Shown: positions 29,199 through 39,701 of the stretch, piece after piece
Numbering within the stretch: the stretch's first letter is position 1
Layout of the letters: every line of letters begins with the position of its first letter
Assembly (NCBI RefSeq): GCF_002726155.1
Contig: NZ_PBSH01000032.1
Location: forward strand, 45,279 to 109,278
Origin: Alcanivorax sp.
Lineage (GTDB): Bacteria; Pseudomonadota; Gammaproteobacteria; Pseudomonadales; Alcanivoracaceae
DNA: 64,000 nucleotides
Direction of reading: 5' to 3'
Notes under the pieces: generated by a model
Told to the model about the DNA's origin: nothing
Databases searched by the model: none
What the model saw: the letters and a program-made list of their open reading frames with translations, nothing else
Made by a program: the position numbers and the translations under genes

Positions 29199-29739
29199 TG
29201 AACAGAAGTCTGAAAGGCTGCTACTGATTGTCGAAGATGATGAAGCCTTTGCCCGTACCCTGACCCGTTCGTTTGAACGGCGTGGTTATCGGGTGATTCA
29301 TGCGGATAGTCTGGAATCGATGCAGGTTCTGCTGGAAAGCCATGAGCCCGGTTTTGCCGTGGTCGATCTGAAGCTCAAGGGGGATTCGTCCGGGCTGGCC
29401 TGTGTGCAGACCCTACATGAGCACGATGAAGACATGCTGATCGTGGTGCTGACCGGTTACGCCAGCATCGCCACTGCCGTGGAAGCGGTGAAGTTGGGGG
29501 CGTGTCATTACCTGGCCAAACCATCCAACACCGATGACATAGAAGATGCCTTCAACCGCGCGGAAGGTAATACTGACGTGTCTCTTACCGCCCGGGCCAC
29601 CGATTTGAAAACCCTGGAGTGGGAACGCATCCACGAAACCCTGGCAGAAACCGGGTTTAATATCTCCGAAACCGCCCGGCGCCTGGGGATGCACCGCCGC
29701 ACCCTGGCCCGCAAGCTGGAAAAGCAGCGGGTGAAGTAG
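29191..29739 (+). CDS. Response regulator, RegA/PrrA/ActR-like
   Basis: LLIVEDDEAFARTLTRSFERRGY; Fis-type HTH GFNISETARRLGMHRRTLARKL. Confidence 0.9.
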   Translation: MSDEQKSERLLLIVEDDEAFARTLTRSFERRGYRVIHADSLESMQVLLESHEPGFAVVDLKLKGDSSGLACVQTLHEHDEDMLIVVLTGYASIATAVEAVKLGACHYLAKPSNTDDIEDAFNRAEGNTDVSLTARATDLKTLEWERIHETLAETGFNISETARRLGMHRRTLARKLEKQRVK

Positions 29740-29747
29740 CCCTTCCC

Positions 29748-29811
29748 GTAGGAGCGTCGCTGGCGGCGCGATCCCATAAGGTCGTTAGCGCGCCGCCAGC
29801 GACGCTCCTAC
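29748..29811. repeat. REPIN-like inverted repeat
   Basis: GTAGGAGCGTCGCTGGCGGCGCG ... CGCGCCGCCAGCGACGCTCCTAC. Confidence 0.9.
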
Positions 29812-29892
29812 AAGAACAGGGTGGTCTGTCGAAAAGCGGCTATGACATTCGACTAGTCAGGGAAAGCTAATTTCATTCTAAGGAGAGATGCC

Positions 29893-30327
29893 ATGTCCAA
29901 GATTCGTCTGAACCCCTATCTGAATTTTCCGGGCACCTGCCGTGAGGCGTTCGCGTTCTACGCCGACTGCCTGGGCGCGGATATCGTATTCCAGCTGACC
30001 ATGGGCGAGTCGCCCATGGCGGACGAGGTGCCAAAGGAATCCCATCACCATATCTGTCATGTTTGTCTGCAGGGTGATGGGATTGTGCTGATGGGGTCTG
30101 ATTGCCCGCCAGAGTATTTTGAAAAAGCCCAGGGGACCACGCTGAGTGTGCAGGCTGATAGTGTGAAAGAGGCGGAAACCCTGTTTGCGGCGCTGGCGGA
30201 AGGGGGCGAAATTAAAATGCCCATGGAAGAAACGCCCTGGGCGGAACGCTTTGGGATGTGTAACGACCGCTTCGGCATTCCCTGGATGGTGAATTTTGAT
30301 GGCAGCAAGGCCGCTTACGAAACTTGA
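29893..30327 (+). CDS. VOC family protein (PhnB-like)
   Basis: NPYLNFPGTCREAFAFYADCLGADI; WAERFGMCNDRFGIPWMVNF. Confidence 0.92.
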   Translation: MSKIRLNPYLNFPGTCREAFAFYADCLGADIVFQLTMGESPMADEVPKESHHHICHVCLQGDGIVLMGSDCPPEYFEKAQGTTLSVQADSVKEAETLFAALAEGGEIKMPMEETPWAERFGMCNDRFGIPWMVNFDGSKAAYET

Positions 30328-30343
30328 GGCCAGGCCTTGCCTG

Positions 30344-30685
30344 TCAGTGCAATTCTTCCGGCGGCGGCGTGTAACGGTGGGGCGGTAATTCTACCCGTTG
30401 GGTGATGCCGCCCTGCACCACGGTGCGCCCTTCGTAACGCTCTCCACCGGTGACGGTGAATTCAAACCGGTAAATGCGGGTAATGCGGCGTTTGCCGTGG
30501 TGGTCTTTGCTCAGGGTCAGCTTTTCCAGGCCCACACTCTCATCCAGAAATTCCAGTTGTTCTCGCTCGCAAAAGCGCCGGGTAGCCACCAGCGCCCGCT
30601 CGCGAATGCCGTGGGAACGCCAGAACAGGGCGCCGATGACGATCAGCACCGTGACCAGCAAGATATCGGAAAGATCCAGATTCAC
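30344..30685 (-). CDS. DUF3301 family membrane protein
   Basis: Single TM; RRFCEREQLEFLDESVGLEKLTL; GTGA overlap with upstream gene. Confidence 0.82.
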   Translation of the reverse strand: MNLDLSDILLVTVLIVIGALFWRSHGIRERALVATRRFCEREQLEFLDESVGLEKLTLSKDHHGKRRITRIYRFEFTVTGGERYEGRTVVQGGITQRVELPPHRYTPPPEELH

Positions 30686-31248
30686 CGACGGGCTCCCGGC
30701 AAGCCGCCAAACAGGGCGAGCCACTGTGCCTCTGTCAGCCCGTTGAGGGTGTCAATGTTGCGTTCGGGAATCTGCTCCGGATTCGGGTAACTGGCCAGGC
30801 CCTTGTCCAGGCTGGCTTCGCGCAGGATATGCAGAATCGGGTAGGGCGCCCGGTTGGTGTAGTTTTCCCGGTCGTCCACGGCGGTGTCGGCAAACTGGTA
30901 CGCGGGATGGAAGCTGGCGATCTGGTAGGTGCCTTCCCAGCCCTGTTGCTCCAGCAGACCATCGGCCAAGTCCAGCACATCGTTGTAATCGAGGAAGTCT
31001 TCCAGTTGATCGGTAATGATCAGCAGGGTGGTGTCGATTTCGTCTGCCGGGGTGCGATCCATGCGGTCGAGTTCTTCGTGCAGGTCACCCAGCAGGGTTT
31101 CCACATTACGGCTGTCGCTGACGGTGAGCCGTACCTGGCCGGCGTTGAAGGGTTTGCGGGCAAACGGGCAAAGGTTCAGGCCGATGACCACGTCTTCGAG
31201 CCATTGGTGAGTCTGCTGGATAGGGTCCGTCATTTCCTTGTCGTTCAT
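30682..31248 (-). CDS. DUF1415 family protein
   Basis: TDPIQQTHQWLEDVVIGLNLCPFARKPF signature. Confidence 0.9.
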   Translation of the reverse strand: MNDKEMTDPIQQTHQWLEDVVIGLNLCPFARKPFNAGQVRLTVSDSRNVETLLGDLHEELDRMDRTPADEIDTTLLIITDQLEDFLDYNDVLDLADGLLEQQGWEGTYQIASFHPAYQFADTAVDDRENYTNRAPYPILHILREASLDKGLASYPNPEQIPERNIDTLNGLTEAQWLALFGGLPGARR

Positions 31249-31310
31249 TCGAGCCAGGTTTCCTGGATTAAGGTTGCGCAGGGCGAGGCCGGCGTGAGCC
31301 GAATTTTGCC

Positions 31311-31778
31311 CTACAGGGTTTCAGTCACATGGGTGTCAATGTGATCGCCTACGCGAATTACGCCACTGGAGAGGATTTCACAGCGCAGGCCGCCCCGGCC
31401 CAGCAGGGCCTTGATGACCTGCGGCGGGGTCAGATCGCCGGCCAGCAGGAGCCCTACCACGGAGCAAGGCTCACACAGCTCTATGCCGCGCAGGCGGATG
31501 TTGCCGAGCAAAAACTCCCGGCCTTCCAGGGCGTTGAGATCGACGCCTTCGGTCAGCACGTTACGGCGCAGGGTGTGCGGCTCGACCTGCTGCTTGTGCT
31601 CGCGGTTATAGGTGGCGATGGCCTCGGATTCGATCAGGGTAATTTGTTCTTCCGGTTTGGCGTTGCGGCGGTAATGGCGGTCGCCAACGATGCCGCAGCC
31701 GGCGCGCAGCTGCACGGCTGGTTGGCTTTCCACCGGGCCGCGAGACTGGCTGGCGGTGTAGAGGGCGAGGATTTTCAT
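31311..31778 (-). CDS. MOSC domain-containing protein
   Basis: GIVGDRHY, ITLIESEAI, RRNVLTEGVDLNAL motifs. Confidence 0.9.
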   Translation of the reverse strand: MKILALYTASQSRGPVESQPAVQLRAGCGIVGDRHYRRNAKPEEQITLIESEAIATYNREHKQQVEPHTLRRNVLTEGVDLNALEGREFLLGNIRLRGIELCEPCSVVGLLLAGDLTPPQVIKALLGRGGLRCEILSSGVIRVGDHIDTHVTETL

Positions 31779-31793
31779 GGAGCTCCCGGATGG

Positions 31794-31884
31794 ATGCCTA
31801 ATGCCTGGGGCCAAAGTGCGAGTACATCAAAGAGGCCAGTCTAGCAGTTTCCTCCGGGTTTTCAGCGTCTGGCGTCTGGCGTTT
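31794..31884. repeat. Heptamer-periodic sequence (GATGCCT AATGCCT ... GCGTCTG GCGTCTG GCGTTTT)
   Basis: 7-bp period on both sides of a short spacer upstream of the trp leader region. Confidence 0.5.
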
Positions 31885-31911
31885 TCATTAGCTAGAATTA
31901 CCGCAACGACG

Positions 31912-31995
31912 ATGATTGAGAAAGGACGTCCCTTGGACTGTGCCCTGATCGACAATCCGCTTTTCCTCCCCGCACCCGCCAGCTGGCGATGGTGA
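31912..31995 (+). CDS. Candidate trp leader peptide (MIEKGRPLDCALIDNPLFLPAPASWRW, or a shorter TTG-start form)
   Basis: Short ORF ending Trp-Arg-Trp-stop about 110 bp before trpE; RBS-like AAAGGA before an internal TTG. Confidence 0.5.
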   Translation: MIEKGRPLDCALIDNPLFLPAPASWRW

Positions 31996-32005
31996 TGCTC
32001 CCCCT

Positions 32006-32028
32006 GTGTCTGCACTGACACGTCTTTT
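32006..32028 (+). promoter_or_regulatory. Possible trp attenuator terminator hairpin
   Basis: GTGTC-TGCACT-GACAC followed by GTCTTTTT just after the candidate leader peptide. Confidence 0.4.
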
Positions 32029-32108
32029 TGTTCGTTTTCCTCTACAATTATTGCTCTTGATCGCGGTCCGCCCGAGAGTCGGGCCGTAGCGAAATGCTAA
32101 GGACAATC

Positions 32109-33602
32109 ATGTCACCACAAGAATTGGATCAATTTGCCCGGCAGGGCTATACCCGTGTGCCGGTGGTTCGCGAGGTGCTGGCGGATCTGGATACCCCGTT
32201 GTCGGCCTATCGCAAACTGGCGTCAGGCCCTTACACCTACCTGTTTGAATCGGTGCAGGGTGGCGAGCGCTGGGGGCGTTATTCGATTATCGGCCTGCCA
32301 GCCACGGAGGTGGTGCGGATTACCGGGCAGCATGTGCAGGTGGATGGCCCCGACGGGCGTCAGCAGCAGGACGTGGCTGACCCCATTGCCTGGGTCGAGA
32401 CGTATCGGCAAGCCTATCGCAGCCCGGACCTGCCCAATTTGCCCCGTTTCAACGGTGGCCTGGTGGGGTACTTCGGTTATGACAGCGTGCGTTTTTTCGA
32501 GCCACGCCTGGGCCCGGCGCCCGGGGAGGACGTGCTGGGTGTGCCCGATATCCTGCTGATGCGGTCCGAGGAAGTGGTGGTCTTCGATAACCTGCGCGGT
32601 GCGCTTTTCCTGGTGGTGCATGTGGACCCGAAGGAAGAGGGGGTGTTGATGCGTGCCGAGCAGCGCCTCGATGCGTTGGAGGCCCAGCTGCGTTCCCCGC
32701 TGCCGGAGCCGGAGCACACGGTGTACGGCGAACCGGTGGACGAGAACGATTTCCACAATGAATTTCCGGAAGCGGCGTTCAAGGCCGGTGTGGAAACCAT
32801 TCGCGAGTACATTCTGGCGGGCGACGTGATGCAGGTTGTGCCCTCCCAGCGCATGAGCTGCCCGTTCCAGGCGCCGGCGCTGGATCTGTACCGCGCCCTG
32901 CGTTACCTGAATCCGTCCCCTTATATGTTTTATCTGGATCTGGACGATTTCCATATTGCCGGGTCGTCGCCGGAAATTCTGGCCCGCGCTGAGCAAGGGC
33001 GCATCACCGTGCGGCCCTTGGCCGGCACGCGCAAACGCGGTGCCAATGAGGCAGAAGACCAGGCACTGGAGAAAGACTTGTTGGCGGACCCCAAGGAAAT
33101 CGCCGAGCACCTGATGCTGATCGATCTGGGGCGCAACGACATCGGTCGGGTCTCCAAGGCGGGCAAGGTGGACGTTTCCGACAAAATGGTAGTGGAGCGC
33201 TACTCCCACGTGATGCATATCGTATCCAACGTGGAAGGCGAGCTGCGTGAAGAGCTGGGGCCGCTGGATGTGCTGCGGGCGACCTTCCCGGCTGGCACCC
33301 TGAGCGGAGCCTCCAAGATTCGCGCCATGGAAATCATTGACGAGCTGGAGCCTACCAAGCGCGGCGTCTATGGTGGCGCGGTTGGCTATATTGGCTTCAA
33401 CGGTGACATGGATACGGCGATCGCCATCCGTACCGCCGTGATCAAGGACCAGCGTCTGTACGTGCAGGCCGGGGCCGGCATCGTTGCCGATTCTGTGCCG
33501 CAATCCGAATGGGACGAGACCATGAACAAGGCCCGGGCCGTGTTCCGGGCGGTGAACATGGCATTGGGTGGTCTCAACCTGGCAGACGGAGGGCAGCGAT
33601 AA
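32109..33602 (+). CDS. trpE: Anthranilate synthase component I
   Basis: [68 protein letters not shown]. Confidence 0.97.
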   Translation: MSPQELDQFARQGYTRVPVVREVLADLDTPLSAYRKLASGPYTYLFESVQGGERWGRYSIIGLPATEVVRITGQHVQVDGPDGRQQQDVADPIAWVETYRQAYRSPDLPNLPRFNGGLVGYFGYDSVRFFEPRLGPAPGEDVLGVPDILLMRSEEVVVFDNLRGALFLVVHVDPKEEGVLMRAEQRLDALEAQLRSPLPEPEHTVYGEPVDENDFHNEFPEAAFKAGVETIREYILAGDVMQVVPSQRMSCPFQAPALDLYRALRYLNPSPYMFYLDLDDFHIAGSSPEILARAEQGRITVRPLAGTRKRGANEAEDQALEKDLLADPKEIAEHLMLIDLGRNDIGRVSKAGKVDVSDKMVVERYSHVMHIVSNVEGELREELGPLDVLRATFPAGTLSGASKIRAMEIIDELEPTKRGVYGGAVGYIGFNGDMDTAIAIRTAVIKDQRLYVQAGAGIVADSVPQSEWDETMNKARAVFRAVNMALGGLNLADGGQR

Positions 33603-34204
33603 TGCGCGTGCTGATGATCGATAATTACGACAGCTTTACCTACAACCTGGTGCAGTATCTGCAGGAGCTGGGGGCCGAGGTGCTGGTGCATCGCAACGAC
33701 CAGATTGGCCTGGAAGAGATTGAAGCCTTGAACCCGGATCGCCTGATGATCTCTCCCGGCCCTTGTACGCCCAATGAGGCGGGTATCTCCATCGCTGCTA
33801 TCAAGCACTTTGCCGGCAAACTGCCAATTCTGGGCGTGTGTCTGGGGCACCAGAGCATTGGCCAAGCGTTTGGTGGCCAGGTGGTGCGGGCCCGGCAGGT
33901 GATGCACGGTAAAACCTCGCCGATATACCACAGCGGCAAAGGCGTGTTTCGGCATTTGCCATCGCCCTATACCGCCACCCGCTACCACTCGCTGGTCGTC
34001 GAAAAAGACAGTTTGCCGGACTGCCTGGAAATGACCGCGTGGACCTTGAAAGACGATGGCAGTGTGGATGAGGTTATGGGGATGCGTCACAAGACCCTGC
34101 CCATTGAAGGGGTTCAGTATCATCCTGAATCCATACTGAGTGAGCACGGTCATGCCCTGCTTGAGAATTTTTTGAAGCACGATGAGCAGGGGGATGCGGC
34201 ATGA
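33602..34204 (+). CDS. trpG: Anthranilate synthase component II
   Basis: [40 protein letters not shown]. Confidence 0.97.
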   Translation: MRVLMIDNYDSFTYNLVQYLQELGAEVLVHRNDQIGLEEIEALNPDRLMISPGPCTPNEAGISIAAIKHFAGKLPILGVCLGHQSIGQAFGGQVVRARQVMHGKTSPIYHSGKGVFRHLPSPYTATRYHSLVVEKDSLPDCLEMTAWTLKDDGSVDEVMGMRHKTLPIEGVQYHPESILSEHGHALLENFLKHDEQGDAA

Positions 34205-35253
34205 ATATTCAGGAAGCGCTGGCCAAGGTGGTCGATCAGATTGACCTGAGCATTGAGGAAATGCGCGATGTGATGAGCCAGGTGATGACCGGTGGTGCCA
34301 CGGATGCACAAATAGGTGCGCTGATGATGGGTCTGCGGATGAAAAGTGAATCCCTGGACGAAATCACCGGCGCGGCCATGGTGATGCGTGAGCTGGTCAC
34401 CGGGGTGAGTGTGGAAAACCGCCAGTATCTGGTCGATATCGTTGGTACCGGTGGTGATGGCGCGAACTTGTTTAATGTCTCCACGGCCAGCAGTTTTGTG
34501 GCCGCTGCCGCCGGTGCGCACGTGGCCAAACATGGCGGGCGCTCGGTCAGCTCCCAGAGTGGCTCGGCGGACCTGTTGGAAGCGGCAGGTATTGCACTGG
34601 ACCTGAACCCGGCGCAGATTGGCAAGTGTGTCGATAGCGTAGGCGTGGGGTTCATGTTTGCGCCGAATCACCATAAGGCCATGAAATACGCCGTAGGGCC
34701 GCGCAAGGAGCTGGGTATGCGCACCCTGTTCAATATTCTTGGCCCGATGACCAACCCGGCCGGCGTGCAGCGCCTGGTCATGGGGGTGTTCTCGGAAAAG
34801 CTTTGTCGCCCCCTGGCGGAAGTGATGGGGCGCCTGGGTGGAGAGCACATCATGGTGGTGCACAGCAAGGATGGTCTGGATGAGATCAGCCTGGCGGCGC
34901 GCACCCATGTGGCGGAATTCAAGGACGGTGAAGTCCAGGAGTACGACCTGACACCGGAAGATCTGGGGCTGGAATCCGATTCTCTGGTGGGCCTGGATGT
35001 GACCGACCCGGCGGCGTCCCTGGCGCTGATCAAGGACGCGTTCAGCAAGCGCACCACGGAAGCGGCCAACAAGGCGGCGGACATGATCGCCCTTAACGCT
35101 GGCGCAGCCATTTATGTCAGCGGTGTTACCCGGACTCACAAAGAGGGGGTACGCATGGCCGAAGACCTGATCCACAATGGAGAGGCGGCAGAGCGTATGC
35201 GCGAGCTGGCTCAGTTCAGCACCGCCCTCAAGGTTGGCGACGAATCAGCATAA
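34201..35253 (+). CDS. trpD: Anthranilate phosphoribosyltransferase
   Basis: [40 protein letters not shown]. Confidence 0.97.
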   Translation: MNIQEALAKVVDQIDLSIEEMRDVMSQVMTGGATDAQIGALMMGLRMKSESLDEITGAAMVMRELVTGVSVENRQYLVDIVGTGGDGANLFNVSTASSFVAAAAGAHVAKHGGRSVSSQSGSADLLEAAGIALDLNPAQIGKCVDSVGVGFMFAPNHHKAMKYAVGPRKELGMRTLFNILGPMTNPAGVQRLVMGVFSEKLCRPLAEVMGRLGGEHIMVVHSKDGLDEISLAARTHVAEFKDGEVQEYDLTPEDLGLESDSLVGLDVTDPAASLALIKDAFSKRTTEAANKAADMIALNAGAAIYVSGVTRTHKEGVRMAEDLIHNGEAAERMRELAQFSTALKVGDESA

Positions 35254-35264
35254 GGAGCGAGGTT

Positions 35265-36059
35265 ATGAGCACAGGCACTATTCTCGACAAGATTATCGCC
35301 CGCAAGCAGGAAGAGATTGCCATCGGCAAGAACAATTACACCTTGGGCGATTTGCAATCCATGGCAGAAAACCAGCGCAAGGCGCGGGGGTTTATTGCCA
35401 GCCTGTTCGACCGGGTGAGAGATCACCAGCCGGCGGTAATTGCCGAAATCAAGAAGGCGTCACCCAGTAAAGGTGTGATCCGCGATGATTTCGACCCGGT
35501 GTCGATTGCCCGTAGTTACGAAGCTAACGGCGCAGCCTGCCTGTCGGTGCTCACCGACAAGGATTTTTTCCAGGGCGATGAGCATTATTTGCGTGCTGCC
35601 CGCAACGCGGTGGATCTGCCGGTGTTACGCAAGGATTTCATGATCGATCCGTGGCAAGTTTTCGAGTCCCGGGCCATGGGGGCGGATGCGGTGCTGCTGA
35701 TCGCTGCGGCGCTGTCTGATGCCCAGATGAATGAGCTGTATCATGCTGCCCAGCGGGCCGGCTGTGATGTGCTGGTGGAGGTTCATACCGAAGAAGAGCT
35801 GCACCGGGCGGTAGCCTTGAACGCCGAGCTGATCGGTATCAATAACCGTAACCTGCACACGTTTGAAACCAGCCTGGACACCACGCTGACGCTGGCACAA
35901 CAAGTGCCGGGTGATCGCATGGTGGTGACTGAAAGTGGTATCCACAGCAGCGCTGACGTGCAATTGATGCGCAAGAGCGGCATCCACAGTTTTCTGGTCG
36001 GCGAAGCCTTCATGCGCGCTGAAGACCCGGGTGCTGAACTCAAGAAGTTGTTCTTCTGA
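35265..36059 (+). CDS. trpC: Indole-3-glycerol phosphate synthase
   Basis: [43 protein letters not shown]. Confidence 0.97.
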   Translation: MSTGTILDKIIARKQEEIAIGKNNYTLGDLQSMAENQRKARGFIASLFDRVRDHQPAVIAEIKKASPSKGVIRDDFDPVSIARSYEANGAACLSVLTDKDFFQGDEHYLRAARNAVDLPVLRKDFMIDPWQVFESRAMGADAVLLIAAALSDAQMNELYHAAQRAGCDVLVEVHTEEELHRAVALNAELIGINNRNLHTFETSLDTTLTLAQQVPGDRMVVTESGIHSSADVQLMRKSGIHSFLVGEAFMRAEDPGAELKKLFF

Positions 36060-36212
36060 GCGCAAAGGTTGCGTGCTTTTGTCGGTCGGCTTAGCCGCGC
36101 AGCGGCGTAAGCCGGCAAGTCGCTTTGGGTGAGAGGATTGGGTTGTCGGATTACGCCTTTCAGGCTCTCTGTGCCCTTGGGTGAATTCGACCTACATCCG
36201 ACCCTGAAATAC

Positions 36213-36250
36213 AAAGAGGCCGCGCCCAATCGATTGGGCGCGGCCTCTTT
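36213..36250. terminator. Bidirectional terminator, perfect 38-nt palindrome
   Basis: AAAGAGGCCGCGCCCAATCGATTGGGCGCGGCCTCTTT between convergent trpC and vfr. Confidence 0.9.
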
Positions 36251-36283
36251 GCTTTAATGAACCAGTGATCTCGTCCGTGACGC

Positions 36284-36311
36284 TGTCAATTGTCCACTAT
36301 CAACTGTCAAT
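36284..36311. repeat. Heptamer repeat TGTCAAT TGTCCAC TATCAAC TGTCAAT
   Basis: Four 7-bp units abutting the vfr stop codon. Confidence 0.7.
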
Positions 36312-36313
36312 TT

Positions 36314-36943
36314 TTACCGCGTCCCGTACACCACCATGGTCTTGCCTTTTACGGAGACCAGACCCTGTTCCTCCAGGTTCTTGAGTACCCGGCCCACCAT
36401 TTCCCGGGAGCAGCCGACAATGCGGCCGATTTCCTGGCGGGTGACCTTGATCTGCATGCCGTCCGGGTGCGTCATGGCATCGGGCTGCTTGCACAGGTCC
36501 AGCAGGGTGCCTGCAACACGGCCAGTCACATCCAGGAATGCCAGGTCCCCCACCTTGCGGGTGGTGGCACGCAGGCGGCCAGCGATCTGGGCGGACACCG
36601 TGAACAGGATGTCGGCGTCTTCGCGGGCCAGCTGCCGGAATTTGGCATAGCTCACCTCCGCGACTTCGCATTCGCTCTTGGCTTTCACCCAGGCGGAACG
36701 CGAGGGGTCGTTTTCAAACAGCCCCATTTCACCGAAGAAATCCCCTTCATTGAGATACGCCATGATCATTTCGCGACCATCGTCGTCCTCGATCATGACC
36801 GTCACAGAGCCTTTCAGGATGTAATACAGCGCATCCGATTCATCGCCGGCATAGATAATGGTGCTTTTCGCCGGGTATTTACGGCGGTGGCAATGGGCCA
36901 GGAAGTGGTCCAGATTTGGAATAATTTTGTTGCCGTCAGTCAT
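36314..36943 (-). CDS. vfr: Crp/Vfr-family cAMP-responsive transcriptional regulator
   Basis: cNMP fold [63 protein letters not shown]. Confidence 0.93.
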   Translation of the reverse strand: MTDGNKIIPNLDHFLAHCHRRKYPAKSTIIYAGDESDALYYILKGSVTVMIEDDDGREMIMAYLNEGDFFGEMGLFENDPSRSAWVKAKSECEVAEVSYAKFRQLAREDADILFTVSAQIAGRLRATTRKVGDLAFLDVTGRVAGTLLDLCKQPDAMTHPDGMQIKVTRQEIGRIVGCSREMVGRVLKNLEEQGLVSVKGKTMVVYGTR

Positions 36944-37268
36944 GGGCGCTCAGTCTTGAAGCCAGAAAAATGTCTTAGCCAATAAGCGTATGGATATTGC
37001 CTGTTTTTATGAGTTATGCCAAGGGAACTGGCTCTCACTCTCGATTTTCACAGGGCAGGCGGTAGCTAAACCCGGATTAAGTAACGGGTTTTCGGCCAGA
37101 TACGCCGATTTTCCGGGTTGGTGATATATCGGTAAATTATTCCCATCGACCTACCCTGAAAGGGGTGGCGCAGCCCCCGTGCTATGGTACTCTGCGCCCC
37201 CTTCCGGGGTGGGCGCAATCAGGCGTTCGGCCTGCGTTTGAGATGGGGTGACAGACCAGGAGATCACC

Positions 37269-37685
37269 ATGAAAGCAGTGGTTAAGTGGCAGGGCGAAGC
37301 CTGCTATGAAGCGGAAACCGAAAGCGGCCACAAGGTGCTGATGGATGGCCCGCCGGATCACGGTGGCCAGAACCGTGGGCCGCGCCCCATGGAAACCCTG
37401 CTACTGGGCGTGGGCGGCTGTTCCTCCTTTGATGTGATCCATATTCTCAAGAAATCCCGACAGGACGTGACTGATTGCCGCTGCGAGCTGACTGCCGAGC
37501 GGGCCGATGAAGTGCCGGCGGTGTTCAGCAAGATCCACCTGCACTTTATTGTCAGCGGCAACAGCCTCAAGGAAGCCCATGTGAAACGGGCGGTTGAGTT
37601 GTCGGCAGAGAAATACTGCTCTGCCAGCATTATGCTGACACGCGGTGGTGTCGAGATCACCCATAGTTATACCATTGAAGGCTGA
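37269..37685 (+). CDS. OsmC family protein (YhfA-like)
   Basis: GPRPMETLLLGVGGCSSFDVI; KYCSASIMLTRGGVEITHSY. Confidence 0.92.
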   Translation: MKAVVKWQGEACYEAETESGHKVLMDGPPDHGGQNRGPRPMETLLLGVGGCSSFDVIHILKKSRQDVTDCRCELTAERADEVPAVFSKIHLHFIVSGNSLKEAHVKRAVELSAEKYCSASIMLTRGGVEITHSYTIEG

Positions 37686-37706
37686 GGTGCCCGGTGGGTG
37701 CCTCAG
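37682..37706. terminator. Hairpin at OsmC stop codon
   Basis: CTGAGGTGCCC-GGT-GGGTGCCTCAG; no T-run. Confidence 0.35.
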
Positions 37707-37809
37707 TAACGCAATATGCCGGCCTGGCCGGTGATTCGCGGCGTCCTTCGGGATGTTGCAAACAAGGTAGCCGCACGGGGTGCGGTGGTGTGTTTGTCTT
37801 AACGTGGCG

Positions 37810-38640
37810 ATGAAACGCCCATGGGGTACGGCTGTGGTGAAAGATCCCAATCCCAAGATTACGGTTCATGGTTTCAACAACCTGACCAAATCCTTGAGCT
37901 TCAATATTTTCGATATTGCTTACGCGAAGACCGAGCAGCATCGTCAGGAATATATCGAATATATTGACGAGCTGTATAACGCGGAGCGTCTCACTGAGAT
38001 TCTCACCAACGTGACCAAAATCATTGGTGCCAACATTTTGAATGTGGCCCGCCAGGATTACGATCCGCAGGGTGCCAGTGTGACCATGCTGATCGCCGAG
38101 CATGAAACCCCGCCGGATGGGTCTGACTGGGACGAAGAAGCGCCGGGCCCGTTGCCGGAGACGGTGGTGGCTCACCTGGACAAGAGTCATGTGACGGTGC
38201 ATACCTATCCGGAATCCCATCCAGATAACGGTATTTCCACGTTTCGAGTGGATGTGGATGTCTCCACCTGTGGTGTGATTTCCCCGCTACGTGCGTTGAA
38301 TTACCTGATCCACAGTTTCGATTCCGATATCGTTACCGTGGACTATCGGGTGCGTGGCATGACCCGGGATCTGGATGGCACCAAGCACTTTATTGATCAC
38401 GACATCAATTCCATCCAGAACTTCCTGACCGAAGATACCCAGAACGCCTATCAGATGATCGACGTGAATGTGTATCAGGAAAATATCTTCCACACCAAGA
38501 TGCTGCTGAAGGACTTCGATATCGATAACTATCTGTTTGGTGCGGGTAGTGATGAGTTCGAGCAGGAAGAACTGGATCAGATCGAAGAGCGTTTGCGCAC
38601 AGAGATGCTGGAGATTTTCTACAGCCGCAACCTAGGTTAA
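37810..38640 (+). CDS. speD: Adenosylmethionine decarboxylase (E. coli-type SpeD)
   Basis: [37 protein letters not shown] processing-site context; upstream start not settled. Confidence 0.95.
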   Translation: MKRPWGTAVVKDPNPKITVHGFNNLTKSLSFNIFDIAYAKTEQHRQEYIEYIDELYNAERLTEILTNVTKIIGANILNVARQDYDPQGASVTMLIAEHETPPDGSDWDEEAPGPLPETVVAHLDKSHVTVHTYPESHPDNGISTFRVDVDVSTCGVISPLRALNYLIHSFDSDIVTVDYRVRGMTRDLDGTKHFIDHDINSIQNFLTEDTQNAYQMIDVNVYQENIFHTKMLLKDFDIDNYLFGAGSDEFEQEELDQIEERLRTEMLEIFYSRNLG

Positions 38641-38645
38641 ACCCG

Positions 38646-38678
38646 CAGCACGCTTCACGCTGCATGCGACACGCAAAA
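38646..38678. repeat. Heptamer repeat CACGCTT CACGCTG CATGCGA CACGCAA
   Basis: 7-bp period immediately after speD and directly before a terminator. Confidence 0.75.
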
Positions 38679-38679
38679 C

Positions 38680-38710
38680 AAAAAGGCCGCACCTTGGGTG
38701 CGGCCTTTTT
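38680..38710. terminator. Intrinsic bidirectional terminator
   Basis: AAAAAGGCCGCACC-TT-GGGTGCGGCCTTTTT. Confidence 0.9.
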
Positions 38711-38730
38711 GTTGTTGGCTGCGAAGCCGC

Positions 38731-38878
38731 TGTAGGAGCACCACTCGAGGTGCGAACCGAGCGACAGCGAGGCAACAACCCTTTCAGGATTCGACAGATT
38801 TTTCTATCTGGAATGCCTGATCGTCCTTCGGCCGATTTCACGCTACGCGTGGTTCGCACCTCAAGATGTGCTCCTACA
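38731..38878. repeat. REPIN-like element
   Basis: TGTAGGAGCACCACTCGAGGTGCGAACCGAGCGACAGCGAGG ... GGTTCGCACCTCAAGATGTGCTCCTACA; interior words shared with the 21076 element. Confidence 0.85.
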
Positions 38879-38900
38879 GGTGAAATTCTTGAAGCGTTGG

Positions 38901-39563
38901 TTAGATCCGGTAGGTGGTAAAGGTCATCACCTTGCTCATCAGCGTCATGGCGTGGCGTACGGGCAGAGGCAGGTCGGCGCCGCCGGCGTCTTTGGCGGTG
39001 ACGGCGTGTTTGAGCTCGTCGGTTTTCATTTGCTCGAGAATGGCCCGGGTGCGCAGGTCGCTTTCCGGTACCTGATAGAGATGGGATTCCAGGTGTTTGA
39101 CCACCTGATTTTCCGTTTCTGTCACGAAGCCCAGGCTCCAGCGATCACCAATCAACCCGGCGGTAGCGCCTACCGCATAGCTCATGGCATAGAACAGCGG
39201 ATTGAGTTTGCTGGGCCCGCCGCCCAGTTCCTGAATGCGCTCTTCACACCAGGCCAGGTGGTCTTCCTCTTCCCGAGCGGATTCTTCCATGGCATGGCGG
39301 ATATGCGGCAGGCTGGCGGTGCTGGCCTGACCCTGATAAAGCGCCTGGGCACACACCTCGCCGGTATGGTTAATGCGCATCAATCCAAGCACATGGCGGC
39401 GCTGGTCGCCGGGCAGTGTGCCCGGCTGTATGTCGCTGCCGGGACCGGTAGGCGAGGACGTGGGGCTGCGTTCGGCCTGTACGGTGCCGGGCGTGAGGGT
39501 GCGCAGGGCATTGTCGGCACGGGCCAGCAGGCGATCCAGAGGTGACAGTCGGCGTTCAGTCAT
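38901..39563 (-). CDS. coq7: 2-polyprenyl-3-methyl-6-methoxy-1,4-benzoquinone monooxygenase (Coq7)
   Basis: [36 protein letters not shown] di-iron motifs. Confidence 0.94.
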   Translation of the reverse strand: MTERRLSPLDRLLARADNALRTLTPGTVQAERSPTSSPTGPGSDIQPGTLPGDQRRHVLGLMRINHTGEVCAQALYQGQASTASLPHIRHAMEESAREEEDHLAWCEERIQELGGGPSKLNPLFYAMSYAVGATAGLIGDRWSLGFVTETENQVVKHLESHLYQVPESDLRTRAILEQMKTDELKHAVTAKDAGGADLPLPVRHAMTLMSKVMTFTTYRI

Positions 39564-39570
39564 AGTTATC

Positions 39571-39693
39571 AGCGCTGCATGCAAACACACAACATGCTTG
39601 CATGCTGAAAGAAATGGGAGATCTAGTGTAGCCTAAGAGCCCTCAAAACAAGAAGGGCGTTGCATGCCAGCGTGAAGCGTGAGGCGTGCAGGC
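39571..39693. repeat. Heptamer-type inverted arms in the coq7/AAA divergent region
   Basis: CTGCATGCAAACACACAACATGCTTGCATGC ... GCGTTGCATGCCAGCGTGAAGCGTGAGGCGTGCAGGC. Confidence 0.6.
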
Positions 39694-39701
39694 ATAAAAC
39701 A

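Noticed and set aside
39660-39701. N-terminal extension MHASVKREACRHKT of the Ycf46-like ATPase
   Set aside because: Translation of heptamer repeat; MSDLNDLK at 39702 is a better start.
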